From the NCBI GenBank assembly GCA_902826685.1, contig CADEFT010000029.1, positions 38,936-102,935 on the forward strand: 64,000 nucleotides of DNA, read 5' to 3'. Each line of letters opens with the position of its first letter. The first letter of the stretch is position 1. Origin of the DNA: an uncultured Acidobacteriota bacterium. Its GTDB lineage: Bacteria > Acidobacteriota > Terriglobia > Bryobacterales > Bryobacteraceae. Shown piece after piece: positions 45,355 to 52,896 of the stretch. A program made the translations under genes and the position numbers. The notes below the pieces were generated by a model that was not told the DNA's origin, made no database searches, and saw nothing but the letters and a program-made list of their open reading frames with translations.

Positions 45355-45394
45355 AGGGCAAGACCTCCTTGTGGAACTGATCGCTGAGGAGTTC

Positions 45395-45423
45395 AGGATA
45401 TCATGGCCCCTAGTGGCCTACAA
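45395..45423 (-). promoter_or_regulatory. Candidate promoter of the CsgG-to-toxin segment
   Basis: On the minus strand TTGTAG (45423-45418) and TATCCT (45400-45395) are separated by exactly 17 bases, with the GTG start about 40 bases downstream. It lies in the only sizeable gap (94 bases) of the 48611-35431 series. It would split the locus into two transcription units. The match to consensus is moderate. Confidence 0.33.
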
Positions 45424-45448
45424 TCGATTTCCGCCAAAGACCGGCCCA

Positions 45449-46255
45449 TCAAAAAGGGTTCAAGTCCCAGGCGTGAATCCGCACTTCCCCGTCGAGCGGC
45501 TCCAATTGATAGACCACTCCGCCACGCACCTGAAACTCCACACTCGGCGCGTAGTAATAATCGGAAGCAATGTCGCGAATCTCGGCCAACAGGTTACCGC
45601 CGCGGCCGTACTTACGGACGATTTTGCGAACGGTGTCCAGTTCCTGGTCCATGACTTCCAAAGCTATGTACCAGGTACCCGATGCGTCGCGCTCGAGTGG
45701 CTGCGCCGACGCCAAGTCCAGCGGTCCGCCCCAGCCAAGCGCGAGGCCGTCCGCTTCCAGCCCCGACGGCGCCGCCAGGAATGCGCGATTCGGTCCCGTC
45801 AGCCGGCCGGACGGAAGCGCGGGGCGCGGATCGGCCACCGGTTGGCCCGTGCCGGGCGAGACCCAGGTGCCGTCGGTGTAGCGCCTTACCGCCCCCTGTC
45901 CCTCCGCCGAAACCAGTTCCGGCGCGAATCCAAGCGGCTGCGCGCGCAGGAACGAACCGTCGGCGCGGTAATACGCCAGCCGTTCTCCCAACGGATCGGA
46001 AACCACTAGAACATTGCCTGCCCCCACATCGAATGCCGGCGGCCCCTGCGGCATTTCCTCTTCCGCGCCCGCCGAGTAGGAAAGCCGCGCCTCCGCCGCC
46101 TTCACGCTTTCGCCCGCCTCCACGTATTGAACCGGCAGCCGGATGGTCCGCGTGGGCTGCGTCAACGCCACCGCCGTGCCGGCGTCCGGCTGGGACGAAC
46201 ATCCGCCGGTTAACGCCAGCGCCATCGCCATCCCGATCCAACTCGCGTGTCTCAT
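45449..46255 (-). CDS. Lipoprotein, unknown function
   Basis: 268 residues. The N-terminus is a lipoprotein signal with lipobox LTGGC (Cys19). The remainder is beta-rich with turns typical of a small propeller or sandwich (VVSDPLGERLAYYRADGSFL, KYGRGGNLLAEIRDI, FQVRGGVVYQLEPLDGEVRI). No family recognised. It is 5 bases downstream of the kinase-NlpC/P60 gene, so its product is probably a periplasm-facing partner of that hydrolase domain. Confidence 0.75.
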   Translation of the reverse strand: MRHASWIGMAMALALTGGCSSQPDAGTAVALTQPTRTIRLPVQYVEAGESVKAAEARLSYSAGAEEEMPQGPPAFDVGAGNVLVVSDPLGERLAYYRADGSFLRAQPLGFAPELVSAEGQGAVRRYTDGTWVSPGTGQPVADPRPALPSGRLTGPNRAFLAAPSGLEADGLALGWGGPLDLASAQPLERDASGTWYIALEVMDQELDTVRKIVRKYGRGGNLLAEIRDIASDYYYAPSVEFQVRGGVVYQLEPLDGEVRIHAWDLNPF

Positions 46256-46260
46256 GGCCG

Positions 46261-47910
46261 CTAATCCTGAATGTACTTGTACCGGATCGGCCGGTATTTC
46301 TTCAGCTTCGCCCAGGTGAGATCTTCCCGCCTCACCACGCGCGCAAAGCTTCCGTTCGCTTCATAGATCAGAGGACGCCCGTCCGGCTGATAGCCGCCGA
46401 ACAGGACGACGTGCTTGCCCGGCCAGTTGAGCGCATCGCCCGGCTTGAGCCCGGTCTTGACGTCGGTGCGCATGTCGGGCGCAATCGCCTTCAGCGTGCG
46501 CGTGGTGTGGGGATGACCGCCACGATAACCCCACACGTACAGCACGAAGCCCGAACAGTCCATACCCGTCGTGCACGACGCCACGCCGTGCCAGCTGTGC
46601 GATCCGGCGGCCAAGCCCAGGCGCAGCTTGCGCTGGTAGTCGTCGATGCCGTCCATCCCGCCCCAGCAATAGGGCAGTCCCTTGACCGAAACATTTACCG
46701 ACCAATCCGATTTATACGGCTTCCGCAGCTTGCACCCGGCCTGCAGGTTCGCCGCCGCCGGCCGCCATTCGTGCCCCACCAGTTGGTCGGCCATCGCCAT
46801 CACCTGCGCGCGAGTGATGGTTCCCGGCTGGCCGCCGCTTGGCGCCGGAACGGGCTGATAGGGCGGCGGCGGCGCTGGCGGAGCCGGCTGCGGTGGATTT
46901 CCCGAAACCACCGGGGCCGGCATCGGCTTCACCGGTGGACTGACCGCCACCACGGCGGCGGCCGACGATCCCATCAGTCGCGTGTGCTTCCAGGCCCACA
47001 GCGTGAACCCCAAACCCATGCCCACTCCAATGGCGCTGGCCAGGAAGACGACCGGCATTAGCGGCGGCGCTTCGCTCGCGGCGGCTTTCTTCCGCACAAC
47101 CTCCGGCGCGGCGCGGGACGAAAGCGCCGCCTGCGCCGAAGCCGGCCGCTTGCGCGGATCCGGTTCCAGCAAAGGCAGTATCTCCGCCCGCAGTTCCGCC
47201 GGCAGATACTCCGGCAGCGGAGGAGCCGATTTGCGAAACGCCGAGCGCTCGTTCTGGGTGTCGCCCATCGCCAGCGGCTCGCCCGCCGCCGCTTCCGCCA
47301 ACACCAGCCCCAGGCTATAAAAGTCCGAAGCCGCCTCTACCCTTCCTCCGAACAGACCGTATTGTTCGGGCGACGCATAAACCGGATTTCCGCGAAAGCC
47401 CTTCTTCCCATCGGACGCTTCGTTGCCCGAGAGCCCGAAATCGACCAGCTTCGCCTTTTCCGGCGCGCCGTCCGGCAGGATGATGTTGGCGGGCGAGATG
47501 TCGCGGTGCGCCACGCCCTGCGCGTGAATCGCCCCCAGGGCTTCCAGGATGCGCCGCCGAAGCGCCCGCACTTCGTCGTCCGGCAGCGGGCCTTGCAGAA
47601 GAATCCGTTGCAGCGAGGGTCCTTCGACGAATTCCATCACCAGGTAGAGACGCTGATCGTCCCGCAGCAACTCATGGCATCGCACCACACCGTCGTGATT
47701 GACGCGCATCAGGCTCTTGGCTTCGCGTACCAGGAACTCTTCCTTTTTGGCGTCGCCATCGCGTGGGACCACTTTGATCGCACGCAGCTCGTCCATGCTG
47801 CGGTGCCGCGCCGAATACACATTGCCCATGCCGCCGCCGCCCACCTTCTGGACGATCTCGTATTCTCCGAATAGCACCGAACCCGGGGTCAAGCTGGAGT
47901 CCAAAGGCAA
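46261..47910 (-). CDS. Transmembrane Ser/Thr kinase fused to NlpC/P60 peptidase
   Basis: 549 residues. The kinase domain (about 15-260) has glycine loop GGGGMG (24-29), Lys46, HRD (135-137) with Asn142, and DFG (157-159). The usual HRDxK lysine is Ser139. One span lies at about 285-307, then a Pro-rich linker (325-365). The C-terminal NlpC/P60-type domain (about 366-549) has Cys452 in TTGMDCSGFV and His500 in PGKHVVLFGG. The predicted topology is kinase inside and peptidoglycan or peptide hydrolase outside. It could couple envelope cutting to phosphorylation signals in this locus. Both domains look competent. Confidence 0.88.
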   Translation of the reverse strand: MPLDSSLTPGSVLFGEYEIVQKVGGGGMGNVYSARHRSMDELRAIKVVPRDGDAKKEEFLVREAKSLMRVNHDGVVRCHELLRDDQRLYLVMEFVEGPSLQRILLQGPLPDDEVRALRRRILEALGAIHAQGVAHRDISPANIILPDGAPEKAKLVDFGLSGNEASDGKKGFRGNPVYASPEQYGLFGGRVEAASDFYSLGLVLAEAAAGEPLAMGDTQNERSAFRKSAPPLPEYLPAELRAEILPLLEPDPRKRPASAQAALSSRAAPEVVRKKAAASEAPPLMPVVFLASAIGVGMGLGFTLWAWKHTRLMGSSAAAVVAVSPPVKPMPAPVVSGNPPQPAPPAPPPPYQPVPAPSGGQPGTITRAQVMAMADQLVGHEWRPAAANLQAGCKLRKPYKSDWSVNVSVKGLPYCWGGMDGIDDYQRKLRLGLAAGSHSWHGVASCTTGMDCSGFVLYVWGYRGGHPHTTRTLKAIAPDMRTDVKTGLKPGDALNWPGKHVVLFGGYQPDGRPLIYEANGSFARVVRREDLTWAKLKKYRPIRYKYIQD

Positions 47911-47915
47911 CCTCT

Positions 47916-48611
47916 CTACTTCGACTGCTCGAGAAATACGATCTTCTGTTCCACCGCATCGAGAGCCTGGGCGGCGGCCAGACCGTCGCCGCGGCGAAGC
48001 GCACCTTGCGCGTCCTGCAATCCGATGGTTACCGCCCGCATCGCCGATTTAATGGTCGCCCGCAACGGCTGCCCCGCGGCTTTCAACTGATCCTCCATGT
48101 TGTGGAAGAACGTTACGATCTGGTTGCCGCGGTCGACCAGATCGTCGTAGCGCACCTGCACACCGGCCACGCTTGGAGAAGGCCGCGACACCGGCGGTTG
48201 CACGACCGTGACCGGCGGAGTGGGCGTTACCACCGGTTGCGTCACCACTGGCTGCGTGACCGGCGGCAGCGTTGTAACCGGAGTCTGCGAGGGAGGCGGG
48301 GGCGTCTGGCCCGGCGGAGGATTCGCCGGTTTCGTTCCCGTCTTCGGATCTGGAGTCACAACGGGCTGGACCACCGGATCCGGCACCGTGCGAGGATCGG
48401 GATTTGGATTCGCGGGCACCGTTCCGGGCCCGGGCGGCGGAGCGGCCGGATTGGCGGCCGGCGGCGCCGTTGCCGGCCCCAGCCAACTCTGCAGCTTCGC
48501 CTGCACCGGGTATTGCTGGTCCAGTTCCAGCATGCCGTAATAAGTGCCGCCGGCGGTCAGCCCGCAGAGCGCCAGCCATCCAACCGCTAACTGTGCAATC
48601 CTCGGATTCAT
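47916..48611 (-). CDS. Single-span protein with Pro/Val/Thr-rich spacer and helical C-terminus
   Basis: 231 residues. One N-terminal span (about 9-27), then about 110 residues dominated by Pro, Val, Thr and Gln with repeated VVT/QP units, then a helical domain (about 150-231). The spacer could reach across periplasm or cell wall. First gene of the minus-strand series, 5 bases before the kinase-NlpC gene. No family recognised. Confidence 0.7.
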   Translation of the reverse strand: MNPRIAQLAVGWLALCGLTAGGTYYGMLELDQQYPVQAKLQSWLGPATAPPAANPAAPPPGPGTVPANPNPDPRTVPDPVVQPVVTPDPKTGTKPANPPPGQTPPPPSQTPVTTLPPVTQPVVTQPVVTPTPPVTVVQPPVSRPSPSVAGVQVRYDDLVDRGNQIVTFFHNMEDQLKAAGQPLRATIKSAMRAVTIGLQDAQGALRRGDGLAAAQALDAVEQKIVFLEQSK

Positions 48612-48660
48612 AGGGGGCGAAATCGTTGACTCGGGTCCTAAAGTATCTGATCATTCTACA
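48612..48660. promoter_or_regulatory. Divergent promoter region of the envelope locus
   Basis: 49 bases between two divergent starts (48611 minus, 48661 plus), the natural control region for both arms. A TTGACT hexamer lies at 48626-48631 on the plus strand, but no convincing -10 stands at the right spacing in either direction. Confidence 0.35.
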
Positions 48661-49206
48661 ATGAGCGCGGCGTGGCGAAGGTATGGAAAATGGGCCGCCA
48701 CGGTCCTATTGCTGCTAGCCGGGCTCATCGCCTGGCAACAGATGCGGCCCAAGCCCGTCGTGGTTGGCACGGGTGGCGTTCAGGTCTCCGTTCCCGCCGG
48801 CTGGCAGTGGAACGCGGCCGTCACCAACGCCGGGGGGCCCATTGCGATCGACAATTTCAATCACGCCCACTCTTCGGGCGGTGTCGTTCCACCGGGCGGA
48901 GCGGAAATCGAGATCACCCGGGGACAGCCTCTGGAGGGAACGCTCGGTTCGATTATCCGCGAGGAAACGGCTGGAACCTCGGAAGCCTCCACGCGGGAAC
49001 TTACCGCCGGGGGCGTGGACGCGGTGCGCGTGGCTCATCAGGACAGCTTCGGCCCGAACCTGCGTTATTCCGTCGTGACTTACTATATGGTCAAGAACGG
49101 AATGTTATACAAGTTCTACCTCAATCACCACGCCGGCGATCCGAAAGGACCGGACTTCGTTCAGACCTTCGACCGCCTGGTGGCCGGGGCCAGGATCGGG
49201 CAATGA
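48661..49206 (+). CDS. Membrane-anchored protein with PsbP/DcrB-like look, unknown
   Basis: 181 residues from the ATG at 48661. One N-terminal span (about 11-27, AATVLLLLAGLIAWQQM) is followed by a single extracytoplasmic alpha/beta domain starting VQVSVPAGWQWNAA and ending FVQTFDRLVAGARIG, a pattern reminiscent of PsbP/DcrB-like lipoproteins. That comparison is weak. The gene overlaps the lysozyme-like gene by 4 bases (ATGA) and is the first of the divergent plus-strand arm. Confidence 0.7.
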   Translation: MSAAWRRYGKWAATVLLLLAGLIAWQQMRPKPVVVGTGGVQVSVPAGWQWNAAVTNAGGPIAIDNFNHAHSSGGVVPPGGAEIEITRGQPLEGTLGSIIREETAGTSEASTRELTAGGVDAVRVAHQDSFGPNLRYSVVTYYMVKNGMLYKFYLNHHAGDPKGPDFVQTFDRLVAGARIGQ

Positions 49207-49817
49207 TTTGGGCCATACTTGGGCTGGCCGCCATTTTGGAACTGCCCGCTCAGAATCTTCAGTTCCATAACTCTCCCTCAGGCACTGAACTGAAGGCGTA
49301 CCTGACGCGCAAGGGCTCGAATCTGGCGGGGTCGGCCGGGACCTTCGTCACCGAAGGCGCCAAGTGGAATCTCGACCCCAGGCTGGTGGTGGCCATCGCC
49401 GGGGCCGAAACCACGTTCGGCAAGCATCTTTGCGGCAAGAACAACGCCTGGAACTGGTTTCACAAGCGTACCTGCAAGCCCTCGACGTTTGAAAGCTACG
49501 ACGAGGGCATTCAAACCGTCACCAAGTGGCTGCGGCGCGCCTACGTGCAAAAAGGGTACGACACGATCCCGAAAATCCGCGCGCGCTATTGCGCCGAAGG
49601 ATGCGACAACTGGGTGAAACTGGTCACGCTGTTCCGGAGCGAGATGCCCGGCGGAGCCCCAAACGCCGCGCCGCCGCCGCCTTCGGTGTCTCAGCCTCAG
49701 ACTCCAGCCGCACGGACGGGCCCGCCGCGCCCGCTGGGACTGCCTATTTCTTTATACTTATTGGGCGGCGCCGCTGCCTTGGCGGTGGCACTCACTCGTC
49801 TGTTACACCGGGAGTAA
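49203..49817 (+). CDS. Lysozyme-like/transglycosylase-type protein with C-terminal membrane anchor
   Basis: 204 residues from the ATG at 49203, overlapping the previous stop. A signal-like N-terminus is followed by a lysozyme-superfamily domain. WNLDPRLVVAIAGAETTFGK carries the probable catalytic Glu, with later helices FESYDEGIQTVTKWL and DTIPKIRARYCAEG. A Pro-rich linker leads to a C-terminal span (ISLYLLGGAAALAVALTRLL). It probably cuts glycan strands locally while tied to the membrane, as expected for a machine that must pass the cell wall. Confidence 0.75.
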   Translation: MIWAILGLAAILELPAQNLQFHNSPSGTELKAYLTRKGSNLAGSAGTFVTEGAKWNLDPRLVVAIAGAETTFGKHLCGKNNAWNWFHKRTCKPSTFESYDEGIQTVTKWLRRAYVQKGYDTIPKIRARYCAEGCDNWVKLVTLFRSEMPGGAPNAAPPPPSVSQPQTPAARTGPPRPLGLPISLYLLGGAAALAVALTRLLHRE

Positions 49818-49821
49818 GCCG

Positions 49822-49935
49822 ATGGATCTTAAAAAAGTGGGCGTATTCGTCGTGACCTGGATCGGAACGATGTTGCTGACGGTTTTCCTGCTGAAAACGC
49901 TCGGCGGTCCCCTGCGCGCGGGCCTCGGTTTTTGA
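49822..49935 (+). CDS. 37-residue membrane microprotein
   Basis: ATG at 49822 with gggag just upstream, TGA at 49933-49935. Sequence begins MDLKKVGVFVVTWIGTMLLT and continues with a hydrophobic stretch and a short basic tail. One membrane span. It starts 4 bases after the lysozyme-like gene stop. Its stop codon lies within the first unit of the tandem hairpin repeat. Confidence 0.55.
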   Translation: MDLKKVGVFVVTWIGTMLLTVFLLKTLGGPLRAGLGF

Positions 49936-50091
49936 GGAACCGCGAACAACGGAGACCGGCGCGAGCTTGGTTCCTGGCCCGTTGGTGGACCGCGCCGGTC
50001 CCTGTTCGCTTTTGAGGAACCGCGAACAACGGAGACCGGCGCGAGCTTTGGTTCCTGGCCCGTTGGTGGACCGCGCCGGTCCCTGTTCGCT
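49931..50091. repeat. Two tandem 80-bp hairpin units between convergent genes
   Basis: Units 49931-50010 and 50011-50091 are identical except for one inserted T in the second. Each contains inverted arms, gcgaaca...accggcgcg (49942-49963) against cgcgccggt...tgttcgc (49991-50009), and could fold into a long hairpin with a secondary loop. They lie between the plus-strand microprotein gene and the minus-strand cca stop, so a bidirectional terminator or REP-like element is likely. Confidence 0.85.
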
Positions 50092-50092
50092 T

Positions 50093-51409
50093 CTAACCGG
50101 CCACGCGACGGGCATGCGGGCCGCCCTGCATCACCGGCTCAGGCACCGGCATCGGTACCTCCACCACCTTGCGCGGACGGGCGTCGAGGCGCGCGGCGAT
50201 CTTCTCCGTCTTGCGCTTGGCAAACTTTGGAGTGCCCGCCTTCAGCCCCTCGGCCTCGACATCCTTGTCGGTCACTTCGAGTGCTGTGGTCATATATTTC
50301 TGCAGGTAGTTGCGAATGCGGTCCTGCACCAGGCGCTGCTCGGTGATCATGTGCAGCAGCAGGATCGTCTCGCCGCGCTCGGGCGAAATGACGCCATACA
50401 CCTGCGAAGGCTTCTGCAGCCTGGCCGATTTCAAAGCCTTTTCGAGTTTCTTGGCGCGCAGTTTCATCCGCTCCACCAGTTGCTTTTCCCCGCGGTCGAT
50501 GGCCAGGCCTTTGGCGAGTCCGGCCGCTTCCTTGGCGTTGAGTTTTTCCGTCAACAGGTAAAGCAGGAGCGCGAAGTTGTCGACGGCGAACTCGGTGCCG
50601 AACGGAACCGACTGCCTCACCTTGAGCAGTTTGGCGAAGCCCTGCAGATTCAGTTTCGGCCCGCTTAGAACCGGCGTGATTTGCGACAACAGCTTCTCAT
50701 CCTCGAACGCCTTCAACACATCGCCTGGATTGGCCTCATTGGCAATCTGGCGCAATTGTTCGAACAGCGCCCGCGGGCCGATATGTTTTTCCATGCCCGC
50801 TTCGCGCGCGTTGGCATACTGCGCGGCGGTGCGTTCCTCGATCGCGAAACCGAGCCTGACGCGCAGCCGGATCATGCGCCAGATACGCACCGGATCGTCA
50901 TAGAGTCCGTAGTTGCTGACCGCGCGAAGCTCCCGCCGCTCGAGATCGGCCAGCCCGTTCATCGGATCGAGCAGCAACCCTTTCGAAGCCTTGCCGAGCG
51001 AGAGCGCAATCGAATTGATTGTGAAGTCGCGGCAGCGCAGGTCTTCGTGAATCGAAGCCGGCGCCACGTGCGCCTTGCCGCCGGCCTTTACATACCTTTC
51101 GGTGCGGCTCATGCCGACACTCACCGTGGACCCGCCGGGCAGCGTCATCTCGACGATCTTGCGCACGTCGTCGGTGGAGGTGACGACCGCTCCCAGGGCC
51201 GCGCTCAGCGCCTTGGCCGTTTTGATGGCGTTGCCTTCCAGAACGAAGTCGAGATCGCGAAGCGGAAAGCCGCCCAGCATGTCGCGCATGGCGCCGCCGG
51301 CCAGGAACACGTTCGCATTGGCTTCATCGCATATTTCCTGCAAAGCCGAAACGAAACGGCTCTGCTCGGCGTTTAGATGATTCTCCAACATGAACATGTA
51401 GTCGCTCAT
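50093..51409 (-). CDS. CCA-adding enzyme / poly(A) polymerase family nucleotidyltransferase
   Basis: 438 residues of the class II tRNA nucleotidyltransferase superfamily. The catalytic block is LAGGAMRDMLGGFPLRDLDFV, with the metal-binding Asp-x-Asp. The head domain has CRDFTINSIALSL, and DPVRIWRMIRLRVRLGFAIE marks the neck. It probably completes or repairs tRNA 3' CCA ends, although poly(A) polymerase activity cannot be excluded. It is 13 bases downstream of the recombinase gene. Confidence 0.88.
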   Translation of the reverse strand: MSDYMFMLENHLNAEQSRFVSALQEICDEANANVFLAGGAMRDMLGGFPLRDLDFVLEGNAIKTAKALSAALGAVVTSTDDVRKIVEMTLPGGSTVSVGMSRTERYVKAGGKAHVAPASIHEDLRCRDFTINSIALSLGKASKGLLLDPMNGLADLERRELRAVSNYGLYDDPVRIWRMIRLRVRLGFAIEERTAAQYANAREAGMEKHIGPRALFEQLRQIANEANPGDVLKAFEDEKLLSQITPVLSGPKLNLQGFAKLLKVRQSVPFGTEFAVDNFALLLYLLTEKLNAKEAAGLAKGLAIDRGEKQLVERMKLRAKKLEKALKSARLQKPSQVYGVISPERGETILLLHMITEQRLVQDRIRNYLQKYMTTALEVTDKDVEAEGLKAGTPKFAKRKTEKIAARLDARPRKVVEVPMPVPEPVMQGGPHARRVAG

Positions 51410-51422
51410 TCGTCAAGTTCCT

Positions 51423-52322
51423 CTAAGCACGGGGATGGTGTTGGTCAAGCGCCTGGCGCAGGCGCGATCGGACTACGTGCGTGTAAATCTGCGTGGTCGA
51501 TATGTCGGCGTGGCCGAGCATGGTTTGAACGCTACGCAAATCGGCGCCGCCTTCCAGCAGGTGCGTGGCGAAGGTGTGCCGCAGCACGTGCGGCGTGAGG
51601 CCGTTAAAGATGCCGGCCTTCTTGCCATAGCCTTCCAGCGTTTTCCAGAAACACTGGCGCGTCATGCGTCCGCCCAGGCGCGTTACGAAAAGATAGCGGC
51701 TCCCACGCCCTTTCAAAAGCTTCAACCGGCCGTCCGCCAGGTAGGCGCGAACCTCAGCCAGCGCGGGGGCACCCACCGGCACCAACCGCTGCTTACCGCC
51801 CTTGCCGTTCACCTTGAGCAGCCCCATTTCGAGGTCGACTTCGGAAAGCAGCAGGCCGCAAAGTTCGCTCACCCGCAAGCCGCTGGCATAGAGCACCGCC
51901 AGCATGGCGCGGTCGCGCTGCCCGTTCGGCGAATCGGCCGCCGGCGCCGCGCTCAGCGTCTCCACCTGCCCGGCGTTCAGGAATTTCGGAATCGGCCGCG
52001 GCTGCCTGGGAGCAGGTAGCGCCACCGTCGGATCGGAGCTAATCCGGCCCTCGCGCAGCAGAAAGTGGTACAGGTTTCGCAATGTGCTAATATGCCGGGC
52101 AATCGTGCGGCTGCTCAATTTCCCGGCGTAAAGGAAATCGATGTAGCCCAGCAGTTCGGTGGCGTCCGGCAGACAGCCCCCGGCCGCCTGGACGCTGTAA
52201 GCCTCCAGCCTCGCCAGGTCCCGCGAGTAGGCATCGATCGAATTGGCCGAAAGTCCCTTTTCGATGCGGCAGTATTCGACGAAAGCCTCTCGTGCCGGTG
52301 AGAAAGAACCGCTGAGTGGCAT
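51423..52322 (-). CDS. Tyrosine recombinase XerC/XerD-like
   Basis: 299 residues, the standard Xer size. A SAM-like N-terminal DNA-binding domain (about 5-90) precedes the catalytic domain with Arg150 (ASGLRVSEL), Lys near 174, His245-x-x-Arg248 (HVLRHTF), His271 (LGHADIST) and nucleophile Tyr280 (QIYTHV). It should resolve chromosome dimers at dif. It is followed by the CCA-adding enzyme gene. Nothing around it suggests a prophage or integron. XerC or XerD cannot be decided from this alone. Confidence 0.92.
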   Translation of the reverse strand: MPLSGSFSPAREAFVEYCRIEKGLSANSIDAYSRDLARLEAYSVQAAGGCLPDATELLGYIDFLYAGKLSSRTIARHISTLRNLYHFLLREGRISSDPTVALPAPRQPRPIPKFLNAGQVETLSAAPAADSPNGQRDRAMLAVLYASGLRVSELCGLLLSEVDLEMGLLKVNGKGGKQRLVPVGAPALAEVRAYLADGRLKLLKGRGSRYLFVTRLGGRMTRQCFWKTLEGYGKKAGIFNGLTPHVLRHTFATHLLEGGADLRSVQTMLGHADISTTQIYTHVVRSRLRQALDQHHPRA

Positions 52323-52410
52323 TGAGCCAATGATACAATAATCGCAAAATTGTTTCGAACATTTTCGACGGTTACGTCGTTTCGAGGCATGGCTGCAGAA
52401 GGGATTTCGC

Positions 52411-52896
52411 TTGTCGGCATCGACAAATAAAAGGGCCTTGATTCAACGCTTTGAGAGAGAATATCTCCATGGATACTTGAATCTTGGGACCTACCTCCAA
52501 CCAGGCGGCATCGAGCTGCTGAACTTATCCGGCAGCCTCGTCTTTTTGCCCTACGCCGAGGTCAAAACCGTCTGCTTCGTCAAGGAGTTCGTGCCTCCCG
52601 ATCCCGATGAAAAGCGCCTCTTTTCGACCCGTCCGAAATCGAGCGGCCTGTGGGTTCGCATGCGCTTCAAGGACAACGATCAGTTGGACGGACTGCTCGC
52701 CAACAACCTTCTCGCCCTCGACGCTCACGGCTATTCGGTGACGCCGCCCGACCCCTCTTCCAACACTCAGAAAGTTTTTGTACCGCGCCAGGCGCTGGCC
52801 GAGTTGCAGGTGCTCGCGGTGGTGGGTAGTCCGCGCCACCTCCCGAAGTCCAAAGTCAAGCCCGCCTCCAGCGGACAGATCGGCCTCTTCGATTAA
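52411..52896 (+). CDS. Small conserved-looking acidobacterial protein, unknown
   Basis: 161 residues starting at TTG 52411, the only suitable start in the open frame; gaaggga is 6-8 bases upstream. The core LHGYLNLGTYLQPGGIELLN then LVFLPYAEVKTVCFVKEFV looks like a small beta-barrel of a family common in Acidobacteria. It is directly followed by the M23 peptidase gene with no intervening base. Function unknown. Confidence 0.72.
   Translation: MSASTNKRALIQRFEREYLHGYLNLGTYLQPGGIELLNLSGSLVFLPYAEVKTVCFVKEFVPPDPDEKRLFSTRPKSSGLWVRMRFKDNDQLDGLLANNLLALDAHGYSVTPPDPSSNTQKVFVPRQALAELQVLAVVGSPRHLPKSKVKPASSGQIGLFD

Noticed and set aside
48626..48631. TTGACT as a full promoter for the plus-strand arm
   Set aside because: No -10 hexamer at 16-18 bases; TACAAT at 48657-48662 is too far and overlaps the start codon.
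35431..49935. Integrative conjugative element or prophage
   Set aside because: A TraD-like ATPase is present but no relaxase, VirB4, integrase, portal, capsid or att repeat; composition looks like the rest of the window.
35431..49935. Type VI secretion locus suggested by the ClpB-like ATPase
   Set aside because: No TssB/C, Hcp, VgrG, TssK or TssM-like sequence; the ATPase has a single AAA module, unlike ClpV.
49792..50115. 107-codon minus-strand frame through the tandem repeats
   Set aside because: Its coding content is the duplicated hairpin itself, and it overlaps the cca stop and the microprotein gene antisense.
51423..52322. Phage or integron integrase
   Set aside because: Length and motifs are those of a housekeeping XerC/D; the neighbour is a CCA-adding enzyme gene and no attachment repeats or cassettes are visible.
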